This document shows positions 41,591-50,017 of a stretch of 64,000 bases of DNA, piece after piece (position 1 is the stretch's first letter; every line of letters starts with the position of its first letter). The DNA lies in assembly GCF_004795255.1 (NCBI RefSeq), contig NZ_SSBQ01000002.1:1552001-1616000 (forward strand), given 5' to 3'. The position numbers and the translations under genes were made by a program. This DNA is from Streptomyces sp. RKND-216. GTDB lineage: Bacteria > Actinomycetota > Actinomycetes > Streptomycetales > Streptomycetaceae. The notes under the pieces were generated by a model, which worked only from the letters and a program-made list of their open reading frames with translations, was not told where the DNA came from and ran no database searches.

Positions 41591-43015
41591 GTGGTGGCTT
41601 CGCGGACGGCCGGGTCCGGCAGGGCTCCGGCCGGCTACTCGTCCCGGGAGCGTGCGGTCATCGCCGCCGCAGCGCTGTCCATGTTCATCGTGCAGATGGA
41701 CTGGTTCGCGCTGAATCTGACGCTCCCGGTCATCGCGCGTGACTTCGACACGTCGGTCACCGACCTCCAGTGGCTGGTCAGCGGCTACATGCTGACGCTC
41801 GGTGCACTGATGATCACCGGCGGGCGCCTCGCCGACCTGTGGGGGCGGCGCAGGATCATCCTCATCGGTCTGGCCGGGTTCGCCGTCGTCTCGGTGGTGT
41901 GCGCCGCCGCGCAGAATCCCGGGTGGCTGATCACCGCGCGCGTCGTGCAGGGTACGGCGGCGGCCGTGATCTTCCCGGTCGCCGTGCCGGTGGTGGCGTC
42001 CCTCTTCGACCAGGCGCGCCTCGCCCGGGCGGTCTCGACGGTGCTGGCGTTCAGCGCGGTGGGCACCGCCGTCGGCCCGTTCGTGGGCGGCGCGCTCGCA
42101 GAGCACGTGAGCTGGCGGGCGGTGTTCCTGGTCAACGTCCCGCTGTGCGCGGCGGCCATGGCCCTGGTGCTGCGGTTCGTCCGGGAGAGCCGGGACGCCG
42201 CGGCGGTGCGTCAGGTGGACGTTCCCGGCGTGCTGACCGTGGCGGGCGGTCTGGTCTGCGTGATGCTGGCCTTCGACCGCGGCGAGGCCTGGGGCTGGGC
42301 ATCCGCGCGGACCGTGCTGCTGATGGCCGCGGGGGCGGTGCTGCTGGCGCTGTTCGTGCTGCTGGAGGCGCGGGTGCGCAACCCGCTGATCGACCTGGCG
42401 CTGTTCCGCAACGGGCCGTTCGACGTGGTCACGCTGGCCGGTTCGCTGTCCAACGCCGTCTACGCGCTGATCGCGGTACTCGCCGCCCTCTATCTCCAGG
42501 AGGTGCGGGGGCTGTCGCCGCTGGAGGCCGGCCTGGTGTTCCTCGCCCTGTCCGGCGGTTCCGGCGGGGCGAGCTACTGGGCCGGGCGGCTGGCCGAACG
42601 GTGGCGCGCCGAGGGCCCGATGGCGGCGGGGATGCTGACCAGCGGGGTGGCGCTGCTGGTGCTGACGTGGGTGCAGCCGCTGGGCTGGTACACCGTCGTC
42701 TTCGCGGTGTGCGGGGTGGGCGTCGGCCTGGGGTGGTCGCTGACCAACGTGGCGACACAGTCGTATGTGCAGGAACGGGACCGGGCCGCGGCCTCGGGCA
42801 TCGTGCTCACCTCCCTGGTGCTGCTCGGCGCGGTGGCGGTGGCGGTGGCGGCGTCGGTGCTGGAGGTCGTCAGCGGGGCGGCGTCCACGGCCGGGGCGGA
42901 CGGACCGGCCATCGAGGCGGTGCTGCGCGGCGCGTCCGTGCTGGCGTTCGCGGGCGCCGCCGGGCTGCTGGTGCTGCTGCGCCGCAGCCGCCACCGCGGG
43001 CCTACCGGCCGGTAG
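41591..43015 (+). CDS. MFS drug exporter, DHA2 (14-TMS) type
   Basis: A 474-residue transporter with about 14 hydrophobic segments. Motif A between helices 2 and 3 is GRLADLWGRRRII, and the first helix carries the DHA2-type LDxTIVNVALP equivalent (DWFALNLTLPVIARDF). The later SLTNVATQSYV and GxxGPxxGG-like AVGPFVGGAL fit proton-driven drug exporters. Two adjacent GTG codons could start it. No regulator is adjacent, although a hydrolase gene lies divergently 187 bases away. Confidence 0.88.
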   Translation: MVASRTAGSGRAPAGYSSRERAVIAAAALSMFIVQMDWFALNLTLPVIARDFDTSVTDLQWLVSGYMLTLGALMITGGRLADLWGRRRIILIGLAGFAVVSVVCAAAQNPGWLITARVVQGTAAAVIFPVAVPVVASLFDQARLARAVSTVLAFSAVGTAVGPFVGGALAEHVSWRAVFLVNVPLCAAAMALVLRFVRESRDAAAVRQVDVPGVLTVAGGLVCVMLAFDRGEAWGWASARTVLLMAAGAVLLALFVLLEARVRNPLIDLALFRNGPFDVVTLAGSLSNAVYALIAVLAALYLQEVRGLSPLEAGLVFLALSGGSGGASYWAGRLAERWRAEGPMAAGMLTSGVALLVLTWVQPLGWYTVVFAVCGVGVGLGWSLTNVATQSYVQERDRAAASGIVLTSLVLLGAVAVAVAASVLEVVSGAASTAGADGPAIEAVLRGASVLAFAGAAGLLVLLRRSRHRGPTGR

Positions 43016-43123
43016 GCCATCCCACAATTCCGGTCACGGCCGACGACGCGAGCTGGCGCGACGCAGGGGGCTCCCGGGCAATAACGGGCCCTGGGTTTGG
43101 GCGTGTTCTCCGCGAGCAGGATC

Positions 43124-43135
43124 GGGAGCGCTCTC
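43124..43135. promoter_or_regulatory. LacI-type half-perfect operator upstream of a secreted protein gene
   Basis: GGGAGCGCTCTC, palindromic about GAGCGCTC with one mismatch, 27 bases before the secreted beta/gamma-crystallin-fold protein. It shares its core with the perfect site at 28530-28545. Confidence 0.5.
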
Positions 43136-43161
43136 ACCCCACAGGAGAAGGGAAGCACGAC

Positions 43162-43737
43162 GTGCCGGCACACAGATCGATATCGACACGAAAGGCGCGA
43201 GCCGCGGTGGCGTCGCTCGCCGTACTGGCCGCACTCGGCGGCACGACGAGCGCGGCGGCCGCTCCCGCGGCCGGGCCGGGGACCGACGCGCCGGGCGAAC
43301 GGCACTGCATCGTCGGGCCCGACGGCGGCGAGCGCTGCTTCGCCACCTTCGGTGCCGCCGTGGAGGCGGCCACGAGCGGACGCGTCGATGACCTACCCGC
43401 CTCCGCCCGCGCGGCGGCAGGGGACGACGGCTTCCGCGCGTCCCTCGCCGGAGAGGTCATCCAGGGCACGTTCTTCGAACACGCCAACTACGGCGGATCC
43501 TCCCTGACCATCTACGGCCCGCAGCCCTGCGAGAAGGACGGCTGGGTCAACTGGCAGTACGACCTGGGCGACGGGTGGAAGGACAGCATCACGTCCGTCC
43601 AGCCCTGGGCGAACTGCTGGCTCTGGCTGTACCCGCAGCCCAACCTCGGCGGCGACCGGGACGGCCCGTTCAAGGAGAACACCCCGGACATCGGGTCCTT
43701 CATGAACGACCGGACGGAGTCGATCGGCTTCAGCTGA
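43162..43737 (+). CDS. Secreted beta/gamma-crystallin-fold (peptidase inhibitor I36-like) protein
   Basis: A 191-residue preprotein; GTG start after AGGAGAAGGGAAG. Residues 1-37 are a signal peptide (AAVASLAVLAALGGTTSAAAAP). A linker with two Cys (ERHCIVGPDGGERCF) is followed by a beta/gamma-crystallin-like domain: GTFFEHANYGGSSLTIYG, then DGWKDSITSVQPWANCWLWLYPQPNLGG. Streptomycete proteins of this fold include a metalloprotease inhibitor and a killer-toxin-like protein; the role here is not known. The next gene, 73 bases on, is also a secreted protein. Confidence 0.8.
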   Translation: MPAHRSISTRKARAAVASLAVLAALGGTTSAAAAPAAGPGTDAPGERHCIVGPDGGERCFATFGAAVEAATSGRVDDLPASARAAAGDDGFRASLAGEVIQGTFFEHANYGGSSLTIYGPQPCEKDGWVNWQYDLGDGWKDSITSVQPWANCWLWLYPQPNLGGDRDGPFKENTPDIGSFMNDRTESIGFS

Positions 43738-43809
43738 CGCCGGTCCCTCCCCGACGCGCCCAACCGGCACCGCCCGACCACCACCCCCCACCCCTTGAGA
43801 GGTACCTCC

Positions 43810-44442
43810 ATGCCCACCACACGCAGAAGGACCCGGATCGGCATCCTCGCCGCCGCGATGACCGCCGCGGCGGGCGCCGTCGTGGCCCCGACCGCCGCCC
43901 AGGCGGCCCCCGCCGAGGAGACCCCGACGGCCCGCCAGCTGCTGGAGAAGTGCGACAACGGCACCGACGTGTGCATCTTCCACCCCGACGGCCCGCCGCA
44001 GCTGTCCATGGGCCCGTCCCACCAGGTCGGCCACTCCGCCTTCAACTGCACCCAGGACCCGCAGCGTTCGGGGGTCGGCTGGTCCGACACCACCGGCGAG
44101 ACCAACAGCGTCGGCGTCTCGATGAGCGCCGAGTACGGCTTCGGCGAGGTCTTCAAGGTGACGGTCGAGGCCAGCTACGAGCACACCTGGTCCAACTCGC
44201 ACACCGAGTCCGCCACGACCTACATCGACGTCCGCCCGAACGAGGTCGGCTGGGTGACCCGCGAGACGCAGCTGCAGACCGTCAGCGGCCGGTACGAACT
44301 GCACTTCCCCGACCGCTACTACGGTCACTACTACTGGTACGTGCCGTTCACCGCCACCGGTCCGGTGCCGGACGCGCCGGACACCACGACGCAGCACACC
44401 CGGGCGATGACCGGCCAGGAGCACGCCGACCACTGCGGCTGA
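43810..44442 (+). CDS. Secreted protein with aerolysin-like beta-rich core
   Basis: A 210-residue preprotein. Signal peptide residues 1-35 (IGILAAAMTAAAGAVVAPTAAQA). After a Cys pair (KCDNGTDVCIF) the core alternates polar and hydrophobic residues: SVGVSMSAEYGFGEVF, KVTVEASYEHTWSNSHTES, TTYIDVRPNEVGWVTRE. The HTWSNSHTES type motif and long amphipathic strands resemble aerolysin/ETX-family pore-forming modules, but there is no receptor-binding domain. Start ATG after GAGAGGTACC. Possibly cotranscribed with the crystallin-fold gene. Function unproven. Confidence 0.65.
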   Translation: MPTTRRRTRIGILAAAMTAAAGAVVAPTAAQAAPAEETPTARQLLEKCDNGTDVCIFHPDGPPQLSMGPSHQVGHSAFNCTQDPQRSGVGWSDTTGETNSVGVSMSAEYGFGEVFKVTVEASYEHTWSNSHTESATTYIDVRPNEVGWVTRETQLQTVSGRYELHFPDRYYGHYYWYVPFTATGPVPDAPDTTTQHTRAMTGQEHADHCG

Positions 44443-44485
44443 CACCCCCGACGCCCGTCACCCACGGGCGGTCGGCCGCAGGCGC

Positions 44486-44524
44486 GGGCGGGGCGGCTCC
44501 GGGCGAATCGGAGCCGCCCCGCCC
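44486..44524. terminator. Hairpin between convergent genes
   Basis: Sixteen-base perfect arms GGGCGGGGCGGCTCCG and CGGAGCCGCCCCGCCC with a 7-base loop, between the aerolysin-like gene and the leftward membrane protein gene. Probably works for both. Confidence 0.8.
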
Positions 44525-44568
44525 TCTCGCCCGTCCGGCGCGCCGGACGCCCCCGGTGCAGCGCGGCG

Positions 44569-45156
44569 TCAACGGCGTACGGTCTCCCCCTCCGGCCGCC
44601 GCGCCTCGCCGGACGGCGCCCCGGCGGGCGCCTGCTTCGGCCAGAGGGTGTAGCTCAGCGCGATGACCAGGTTGATACCGGCGAGGAGGCCCATCTTGGC
44701 CTGCCAGTCCCGCAGCGAGGTCACTTGGCCGGTGTCGCCGACGCACCAGATCGCCGCCTGGAGCAGCGCCGCCGCGATCGCCGCGGCGCCGATCCAGCGG
44801 GCGGCCGTCTTCCACTCGTGCACGAGGCGCGCGGTGCCGTACTTCGGCGCCCGGCGCGGGGGCGGGCCGCCGGAGAAGCGGTGGGCGAAGCGGGCGTCGG
44901 CCCACTTCACCAGGTGGTGGCCGTGGGTGACGGTGAAGCCGATGTAGACGGCGGCCAGGCCGTGCTTCCAGTCCGGCTCGGCGCCGTTCCGCAGGTCGAT
45001 CGCGGTGACGACCAGCAGCACCAGCTCCAGCAGCGGCTCGCACAGCAGCACCGCGGCCCCCGCACGCGGCATCCGGGCGAGGTAGCGCAGCGAGAGGCCC
45101 AGGGCGAGCAGTACCCAGAACCCGATCTCGCAGGCGATGATCAAGGCGACCAGCAC
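44569..45156 (-). CDS. Integral membrane protein of unknown function
   Basis: A 195-residue protein; GTG start after GGAGCTGCC. About five hydrophobic segments (first two ALIIACEIGFWVLLALGLSL and GAAVLLCEPLLELVLLVVTAI) with a conserved charged loop including VTHGHHLVKWADARFAHRF between the third and fourth. No enzyme motif recognised. It is divergent from the two-component system at 45314, so it could be a target; inference only. Confidence 0.75.
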   Translation of the reverse strand: MLVALIIACEIGFWVLLALGLSLRYLARMPRAGAAVLLCEPLLELVLLVVTAIDLRNGAEPDWKHGLAAVYIGFTVTHGHHLVKWADARFAHRFSGGPPPRRAPKYGTARLVHEWKTAARWIGAAAIAAALLQAAIWCVGDTGQVTSLRDWQAKMGLLAGINLVIALSYTLWPKQAPAGAPSGEARRPEGETVRR

Positions 45157-45313
45157 GGTGGCAGCTCCTCTCGGCGACTCCCTCCAGCCTCCGGCCGCGC
45201 GCGGTCGTCCACGTCGTCACCGGCGACGATTCCGCGCTGCATCCTTCGATGTACCGGCCGGCTCCGCCCCTGCGCCGACGCCGACGGGGCGGTCGGCGTG
45301 CTGTGATGGGCGC

Positions 45314-47239
45314 ATGCCCAGCCTGCCGCTCCCCCGCCGCCCGGCCCGGCCGCACCGCGATGACGTGCTCATCGGCGCGGCGGGCCTGGCCGGCGGGCTT
45401 GCGCTGTGGGGCGCCGGCATCCAGGGCGGCCCCGAGTTGCTCGGCGTGCCCTCCTGGGCGGCGCTGGTCGCCCTGGCCGTCATGGCGGGCACCGAGCTGC
45501 TGCGCCGCAGCGCCCCCGGGGTCGCGCTCGTCCTGGGCACCGCCGCGCTGGGCCTGGACACCCTGGCGGGCACGCTGGTCGCGCCCGTGGTGATGTTCAC
45601 CGACCTGGTGTACGCCGCGGTGGTGTACGGCGGGCCGAAGCTGGCCCGCAGACTGCCGCGGGCCACCGTGCCGCTCACCGTGCTGGCGACGGTGGTGCCG
45701 GTGTCCGTCTGGCGGAATCCCGAGCTGCTGCTGATCGGCATGGCCACCGGCCTGATCACGCTGGCCCCGTCGTTCACCGGAGTCGTGGTGCGCGGCCACC
45801 GGGAGGCCGCGGAGGCGGAACGGCTGCGCGCCGAGCAGACCCTGCTGCTGGCCGAGGCGGACCGCGTCCAGGCCGTCAACGCCGAACGGGCCCGGATGGC
45901 ACGCGAGCTGCACGACATCGTGGCCAACCACCTGTCGGCCATCGCCATCCACGCCACCGCCGCCCAGGCGCTCCAGCCCGACCGCGACGCCACCCGGGAC
46001 GCGCTCGGCGTCATCCGTGAGAACAGCGTGCAGGGCCTCACCGAGATGCGCCGTCTGATCGGCATCCTGCGGGACGCGGAGGGCCGGCCGGTCCCCGACG
46101 CGACACCCCGGCTGGACGGCCTGGACGCACTGCTGGCGCGCGCCCGTGCCGCCGGCGGCACGGACCTGGTGTTCTCGCTGCACGACGCGCGGCGGGCCGG
46201 GGGCGGTCCGCCCGTGCCGGTGGAGATGGCCGCCTACCGCGTCGTGCAGGAGGCGGTGACCAACGCGCTCAAGCACGCCTCCCCCGGTGAGGTCGCGGTA
46301 AGCCTGGCGGACGTCGGGGACGGCGGCGGGAGCGGAGCGGACGGGGACGGCGGCGGACTCGCCGTCACGGTGACCAGCCCGCTGGGCGGCGCGCGTCCGT
46401 CCGGTCCGCGCGCTCCCGGCTCGGGCGCCGGACTCGTCGGCATGCGTGAACGGGTCGAACTGCTGGGCGGCACACTGACGGCCGGGCCCTCGTCCCCCGG
46501 GGGGGAACGGGCGACGGGTGTGGCGGGTGCGGGCCGAACTGCCCGCCGAGGGAAGGAAGAAGAGGTGACCGGAGGTTCCGCGGTCCGGGTGCTCGTGGCC
46601 GAGGACCAGCAGGCCGTACGGGCGGGGCTGGTGCTCATCTTGCGCAGCGCGGGGGACGTCGAGGTGGTCGGGGAGGCCGCCGACGGCGAGGAGGCCGTAC
46701 GCATGGCGCGGGAACTGCGCCCGGACGTGGTGCTGATGGACGTGCAGATGCCGCGGCTCGACGGCGTCTCGGCGACCCGGCAGGTGACGGACGAAGGGCT
46801 CGCGGACGTGCTGGTACTCACCACCTTCGACCTGGACGCGTACGTGTTCGGCGCGCTGCGGGCCGGGGCGGCGGGCTTCCTGCTGAAGGACAGCGAGGCG
46901 AGCGCGGTGATCGACGCGGTCCGCACGGTGGCGCGCGGGGAAGGGCTGATCGCTCCCGCGGTCACCCGGCGGCTGATCGCCGAGTTCGCGCGCCCGTCCG
47001 CCCCGGCGGGCCGGTGCGGCGGCGAGGCGCATCCCGGGCTGGCCGCGCTCACGCCGCGTGAGCGCGAGGTGCTCGGCTGCCTGGGGCGCGGGCTTGCCAA
47101 CGCGGACATCGCGGACCGGCTGACGATGGCAGAGGCCACCGTGAATACCCATGTCAGCCGCCTGCTGGGGAAGTTGGAGCTGCGCAGTCGCACCCAGGCC
47201 GCGGTGTTCGCCCAGGAGTGGGGCGTCACGACGAACTAA
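45314..47239 (+). CDS. Sensor histidine kinase fused in frame to its response regulator (probable frameshift)
   Basis: As written, one 641-residue open frame. Residues 1-160 hold hydrophobic segments of the sensor. The HisKA_3 motif ELHDIVANHLS places the phospho-His at 200, the N-box is YRVVQEAVTNALKHA and the G-box GSGAGLVGMRERVELLGG. The normal kinase end should then follow. In the next frame it does: GRRVWRVRAELPAEGRKK and a TGA overlapping the regulator's GTG start (GTGA). Seven G residues at 46499-46505 sit at the break; removing one restores two separate, coupled genes. So the fusion is either a real insertion or a sequencing error. It is paired with the NarL/LuxR-type regulator described next. 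Confidence 0.75.
   Translation: MPSLPLPRRPARPHRDDVLIGAAGLAGGLALWGAGIQGGPELLGVPSWAALVALAVMAGTELLRRSAPGVALVLGTAALGLDTLAGTLVAPVVMFTDLVYAAVVYGGPKLARRLPRATVPLTVLATVVPVSVWRNPELLLIGMATGLITLAPSFTGVVVRGHREAAEAERLRAEQTLLLAEADRVQAVNAERARMARELHDIVANHLSAIAIHATAAQALQPDRDATRDALGVIRENSVQGLTEMRRLIGILRDAEGRPVPDATPRLDGLDALLARARAAGGTDLVFSLHDARRAGGGPPVPVEMAAYRVVQEAVTNALKHASPGEVAVSLADVGDGGGSGADGDGGGLAVTVTSPLGGARPSGPRAPGSGAGLVGMRERVELLGGTLTAGPSSPGGERATGVAGAGRTARRGKEEEVTGGSAVRVLVAEDQQAVRAGLVLILRSAGDVEVVGEAADGEEAVRMARELRPDVVLMDVQMPRLDGVSATRQVTDEGLADVLVLTTFDLDAYVFGALRAGAAGFLLKDSEASAVIDAVRTVARGEGLIAPAVTRRLIAEFARPSAPAGRCGGEAHPGLAALTPREREVLGCLGRGLANADIADRLTMAEATVNTHVSRLLGKLELRSRTQAAVFAQEWGVTTN
46565..47239 (+). CDS. NarL/FixJ (LuxR-HTH) family response regulator
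   Basis: A 224-residue regulator if started at GTG 46565. The receiver has its acidic pocket (VAEDQQ), phospho-Asp59 (VLMDVQMPRLDG), Thr (LTTFD) and Lys (LLKDS). The C-terminal LuxR-type domain is LTPREREVLGCLGRGLANADIADRL followed by the recognition helix EATVNTHVSRLLGKL. It is the partner of the kinase ahead of it. In this sequence it is in frame with the kinase, but its own start remains available. Confidence 0.88.
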   Translation: MTGGSAVRVLVAEDQQAVRAGLVLILRSAGDVEVVGEAADGEEAVRMARELRPDVVLMDVQMPRLDGVSATRQVTDEGLADVLVLTTFDLDAYVFGALRAGAAGFLLKDSEASAVIDAVRTVARGEGLIAPAVTRRLIAEFARPSAPAGRCGGEAHPGLAALTPREREVLGCLGRGLANADIADRLTMAEATVNTHVSRLLGKLELRSRTQAAVFAQEWGVTTN

Positions 47240-47248
47240 CGGCCCTTC

Positions 47249-47281
47249 TGGTCCAGACCTATTGACCAGTGGTCCAGACCT
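47249..47281 (+). promoter_or_regulatory. Paired chi-box direct repeats in the chitinase promoter (DasR-type sites)
   Basis: Two identical TGGTCCAGACCT elements at 47249-47260 and 47270-47281, one per two helical turns. They match the 12-bp direct repeats known over Streptomyces chitinase promoters and the palindromic TGGTCnnGACCA half-site of DasR, the N-acetylglucosamine-responsive repressor. A promoter -10-like CTACGCT lies just downstream. Confidence 0.85.
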
Positions 47282-47397
47282 CTCTACGCTCCCCGTGACC
47301 GCGGCGAGCGCACCCACAGGCGCCCGCAGGCGGCGCGGTCCCCACCCGTACCCCCTCCGGACTCTCCACCGCACCGGACCGGACTCGAGGAGCACCC

Positions 47398-49248
47398 TTG
47401 AGATCAGGAACCGTACGACACATCCGCGGCAGGGCCACGGCGTTCGCCGTGGCGCTGCTGCTCCCCATAGGCCTGCTGGTCGGCTTGGCCACCCCCGCGC
47501 AGGCGGCCGAGTCGGCCACCGCGACGTTCATCAGGACCTCCCAGTGGGACACCGGCTTCGGCGGTCAGTGGACCGTCGAGAACACCGGCGACACCACCCT
47601 CACGGACTGGGAGCTGGAGTGGGACTTCCCCTCCGGCACCACCGTCGGCTCGCACTGGAACGGCACCATCACCCGTGACGGCGACCACTACAGCGCCACC
47701 CCGGCGAGCTGGAACGCCGACCTCGCCCCCGGCCAGTCCGCGACCATCGGCCTCAACGGCACCGGCACCGGCGAGCCCACCGGCTGCACCGTCAACGGCA
47801 AGCCCTGCGACGGCTCCGGCGGCGGCGACCCCTCCGACGAGGCGCCCTCCGCGCCGGGCGGCCTGACGGTCGGCTCCGCCACCGACACCTCGCTCACCCT
47901 GAACTGGTCCGCGGCCACCGACGACGACGGCGTCGTCCGCTACCACGTCTTCCGCAACGGCACCGATGTCGCCGCCGTCACGGGCACCTCCTACCGCGAC
48001 ACCGGCCTCACTCCCGGCACCGAGTATGCCTACGCGGTCACCGCCGAGGACACCGCCGGCCAGATCGGCCCGGCCGGCGCCACCGTCACCGCGTCCACCA
48101 CCTCGGACGGCGGCGGCGACCCGGAGCCGCCCGCCGACGGGCACGTCAAGCTCGGCTACTTCACCGAGTGGGGCGTCTACGGCCGCGACTACGACGTCAA
48201 GGACATCGACACCAGCGGCTCCGCCGAGAAGATCACGCACATCAACTACTCCTTCGGCAACGTCACCGGCGGCAAATGCACCATGGGCGACTCCTACGCC
48301 GCCATCGAGAAGGCCCACACCGCGGCCGAGAGCGTCGACGGCGTCGCCGACACCTGGGACCAGCCGCTGCGCGGCAACTTCAACCAGCTGCTGGAGCTGA
48401 AGGAGAAGCACCCGCACATCAAGGTGCTGTGGTCCTTCGGCGGCTGGACCTGGTCCGGCGGCTTCGGTGAGGCCATGCAGAACCCTGCCGCGTTCGCCGA
48501 GTCCTGCTACCAGCTCGTCAACGACCCGCGCTGGGAAGGCGTCTTCGACGGCATCGACCTCGACTGGGAGTACCCCAACGCCTGCGGCCTCAGCTGCGAC
48601 AGCAGCGGCTACTCCTCCATGCGCGACATGATGCAGGCGTTCCGCGCGGAGTTCGGCGACCAGCTCGTCACCGCCGCCATCACCGCGGACGCCTCCGACG
48701 GCGGCAAGATCGAGAAGGCCGACTACGCGGGCGCCGCCCAGTACACCGACTGGTACAACGTCATGACGTACGACTTCTTCGGCGCCTTCGACAAGGACGG
48801 TCCCACCGCCCCGCACTCGCCGCTGCGCGGCTACGACGGCATCCCGCAGGAGGGCTTCAACTCCGACGCGGCCATCCAGAAGCTCAAGGCCATCGGCGTT
48901 CCCGCCGACAAGCTGCTGCTCGGCATCGGCTTCTACGGCCGCGGCTGGACCGGCGTGACCCAGAGCGAGCCCGGCGGCTCGGCGACGGGCGCAGCCCCGG
49001 GCACCTACGAGGCGGGCATCGAGGACTACAAGGTCCTCAAGAACAGCTGCCCGACGACCGGGACCGTGGCCGGCACCGCCTACGCCCACTGCGGCAACAA
49101 CTGGTGGAGCTACGACACGCCGGAGACCATCCACGGCAAGATGTCCTACGCCAAGGACCAGGGCCTCGGCGGCGCCTTCTTCTGGGAGTTCAGCGGCGAC
49201 ACGACGAACGGCGAACTCGTCACGGCTATCGACACCGGCCTGAGCTGA
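47398..49248 (+). CDS. Secreted chitinase, GH18 with CBM2 and FnIII domains
   Basis: A 616-residue enzyme that hydrolyses chitin. TTG start after GAGGAGC. Residues 1-37 are a signal peptide; 38-141 a family-2-type carbohydrate-binding module (TFIRTSQWDTGFGGQWTVEN, WNGTITRDG); 150-235 a fibronectin type III domain; 247-616 the GH18 barrel with the DxxDxDxE motif DGIDLDWE, whose catalytic acid is Glu391. This matches the ChiC-type architecture. It is induced by chitin oligosaccharides in relatives, consistent with the chi-box pair upstream. Confidence 0.93.
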   Translation: MRSGTVRHIRGRATAFAVALLLPIGLLVGLATPAQAAESATATFIRTSQWDTGFGGQWTVENTGDTTLTDWELEWDFPSGTTVGSHWNGTITRDGDHYSATPASWNADLAPGQSATIGLNGTGTGEPTGCTVNGKPCDGSGGGDPSDEAPSAPGGLTVGSATDTSLTLNWSAATDDDGVVRYHVFRNGTDVAAVTGTSYRDTGLTPGTEYAYAVTAEDTAGQIGPAGATVTASTTSDGGGDPEPPADGHVKLGYFTEWGVYGRDYDVKDIDTSGSAEKITHINYSFGNVTGGKCTMGDSYAAIEKAHTAAESVDGVADTWDQPLRGNFNQLLELKEKHPHIKVLWSFGGWTWSGGFGEAMQNPAAFAESCYQLVNDPRWEGVFDGIDLDWEYPNACGLSCDSSGYSSMRDMMQAFRAEFGDQLVTAAITADASDGGKIEKADYAGAAQYTDWYNVMTYDFFGAFDKDGPTAPHSPLRGYDGIPQEGFNSDAAIQKLKAIGVPADKLLLGIGFYGRGWTGVTQSEPGGSATGAAPGTYEAGIEDYKVLKNSCPTTGTVAGTAYAHCGNNWWSYDTPETIHGKMSYAKDQGLGGAFFWEFSGDTTNGELVTAIDTGLS

Positions 49249-49270
49249 CACACCCCCGAACGGCCGGAGC

Positions 49271-49309
49271 GGCCGGGGCCCGCGGGACACCTTCCCGTGG
49301 GCCCCGGCC
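49271..49309 (+). terminator. Terminator after the chitinase
   Basis: Seventeen-base arms GGCCGGGGCCCGCGGGA and TCCCGTGGGCCCCGGCC (one wobble) with a 5-base loop, 23 bases after the stop. Confidence 0.75.
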
Positions 49310-49431
49310 CGTTGCGCGTGGCAGGGCAGCCGCTCCGTCGGGAGCGTCCACGCACCGCTCGTGACCGGTCAGGGCGCGGGAGCGCACTCGCGCCCACAGC
49401 CGGGGGAGGCCGTCCGGAGCGGCATCCCTTC

Positions 49432-49884
49432 TCAGGCCACGTTGACCCTCTGGCCGGGGGGTGCGGCCTCTAGCCAGGCGAGGAAGCCGGTCAACGCGTC
49501 GTCGCTCATCGCGAGCTCGACGCGGGTGCCGTAGAGGGTGCAGCCCAGGACGACCTGGTCGGAGAGGAGCGCCAGCTCCTCCTCGCCGCTGGGCAGGCGC
49601 CGGGCGCGGACGTCGATGCCGGAACGCTCCAGGGTGCGCCGCGGCCGGGGCGCATAGGAGAACACGCGGAACCAGTCGACCTGGTCGCCGTTGTAGCGGG
49701 CGACGCCGTAGACCCAGCCCTTGCCGCCGGACTCGCCGGTCTCCTCGGCCGGCACGTCCCAGCGCAGCGAGCAGTCGAACGTGCCGCCGGAGCGCTGGAT
49801 CAGCCGCCGTCGCAGGCCGAAGACGAACAGCGCCAGCACCACCAGGAGCAGGGCCGTTCCGCACAGCACGAATGCGAGGGCCAT
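49432..49884 (-). CDS. DUF2550 single-pass membrane protein
   Basis: A 150-residue protein with an N-terminal membrane helix (ALAFVLCGTALLLVVLALFVFGLRRR across residues 2-27, shown here in part) and a cytoplasmic domain with WVYGVARYNGDQVDWFRVFS and the C-terminal FLAWLEAAPPGQR. This is the DUF2550 family, which in Actinobacteria lies directly after atpC. The ATG with GGAGG 9 bases upstream is preferred to the GTG two codons earlier. Function unknown. Confidence 0.85.
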   Translation of the reverse strand: MALAFVLCGTALLLVVLALFVFGLRRRLIQRSGGTFDCSLRWDVPAEETGESGGKGWVYGVARYNGDQVDWFRVFSYAPRPRRTLERSGIDVRARRLPSGEEELALLSDQVVLGCTLYGTRVELAMSDDALTGFLAWLEAAPPGQRVNVA

Positions 49885-49946
49885 CTTCACCGACCTCCTC
49901 GCCTCGTCTCGACGTCCGGCTGCACGTCGACGGTTCCGGTATGGCT

Positions 49947-49993
49947 TCAGCCGCGGACCGCCCCGGAGATGCTCCGGTGCGGTCCGCGGCTGA
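49947..49993 (-). terminator. Terminator of the atp operon
   Basis: Fifteen-base perfect arms (TCAGCCGCGGACCGC and GCGGTCCGCGGCTGA) with a 17-base inner segment that also pairs (CCGGAG/CTCCGG). It lies 25 bases past the atpC stop and before the DUF2550 start, so read-through would be needed for DUF2550 to be in the operon. Confidence 0.8.
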
Positions 49994-50017
49994 GTGTCTG
50001 CTCCGCGGCGTCGGGCC

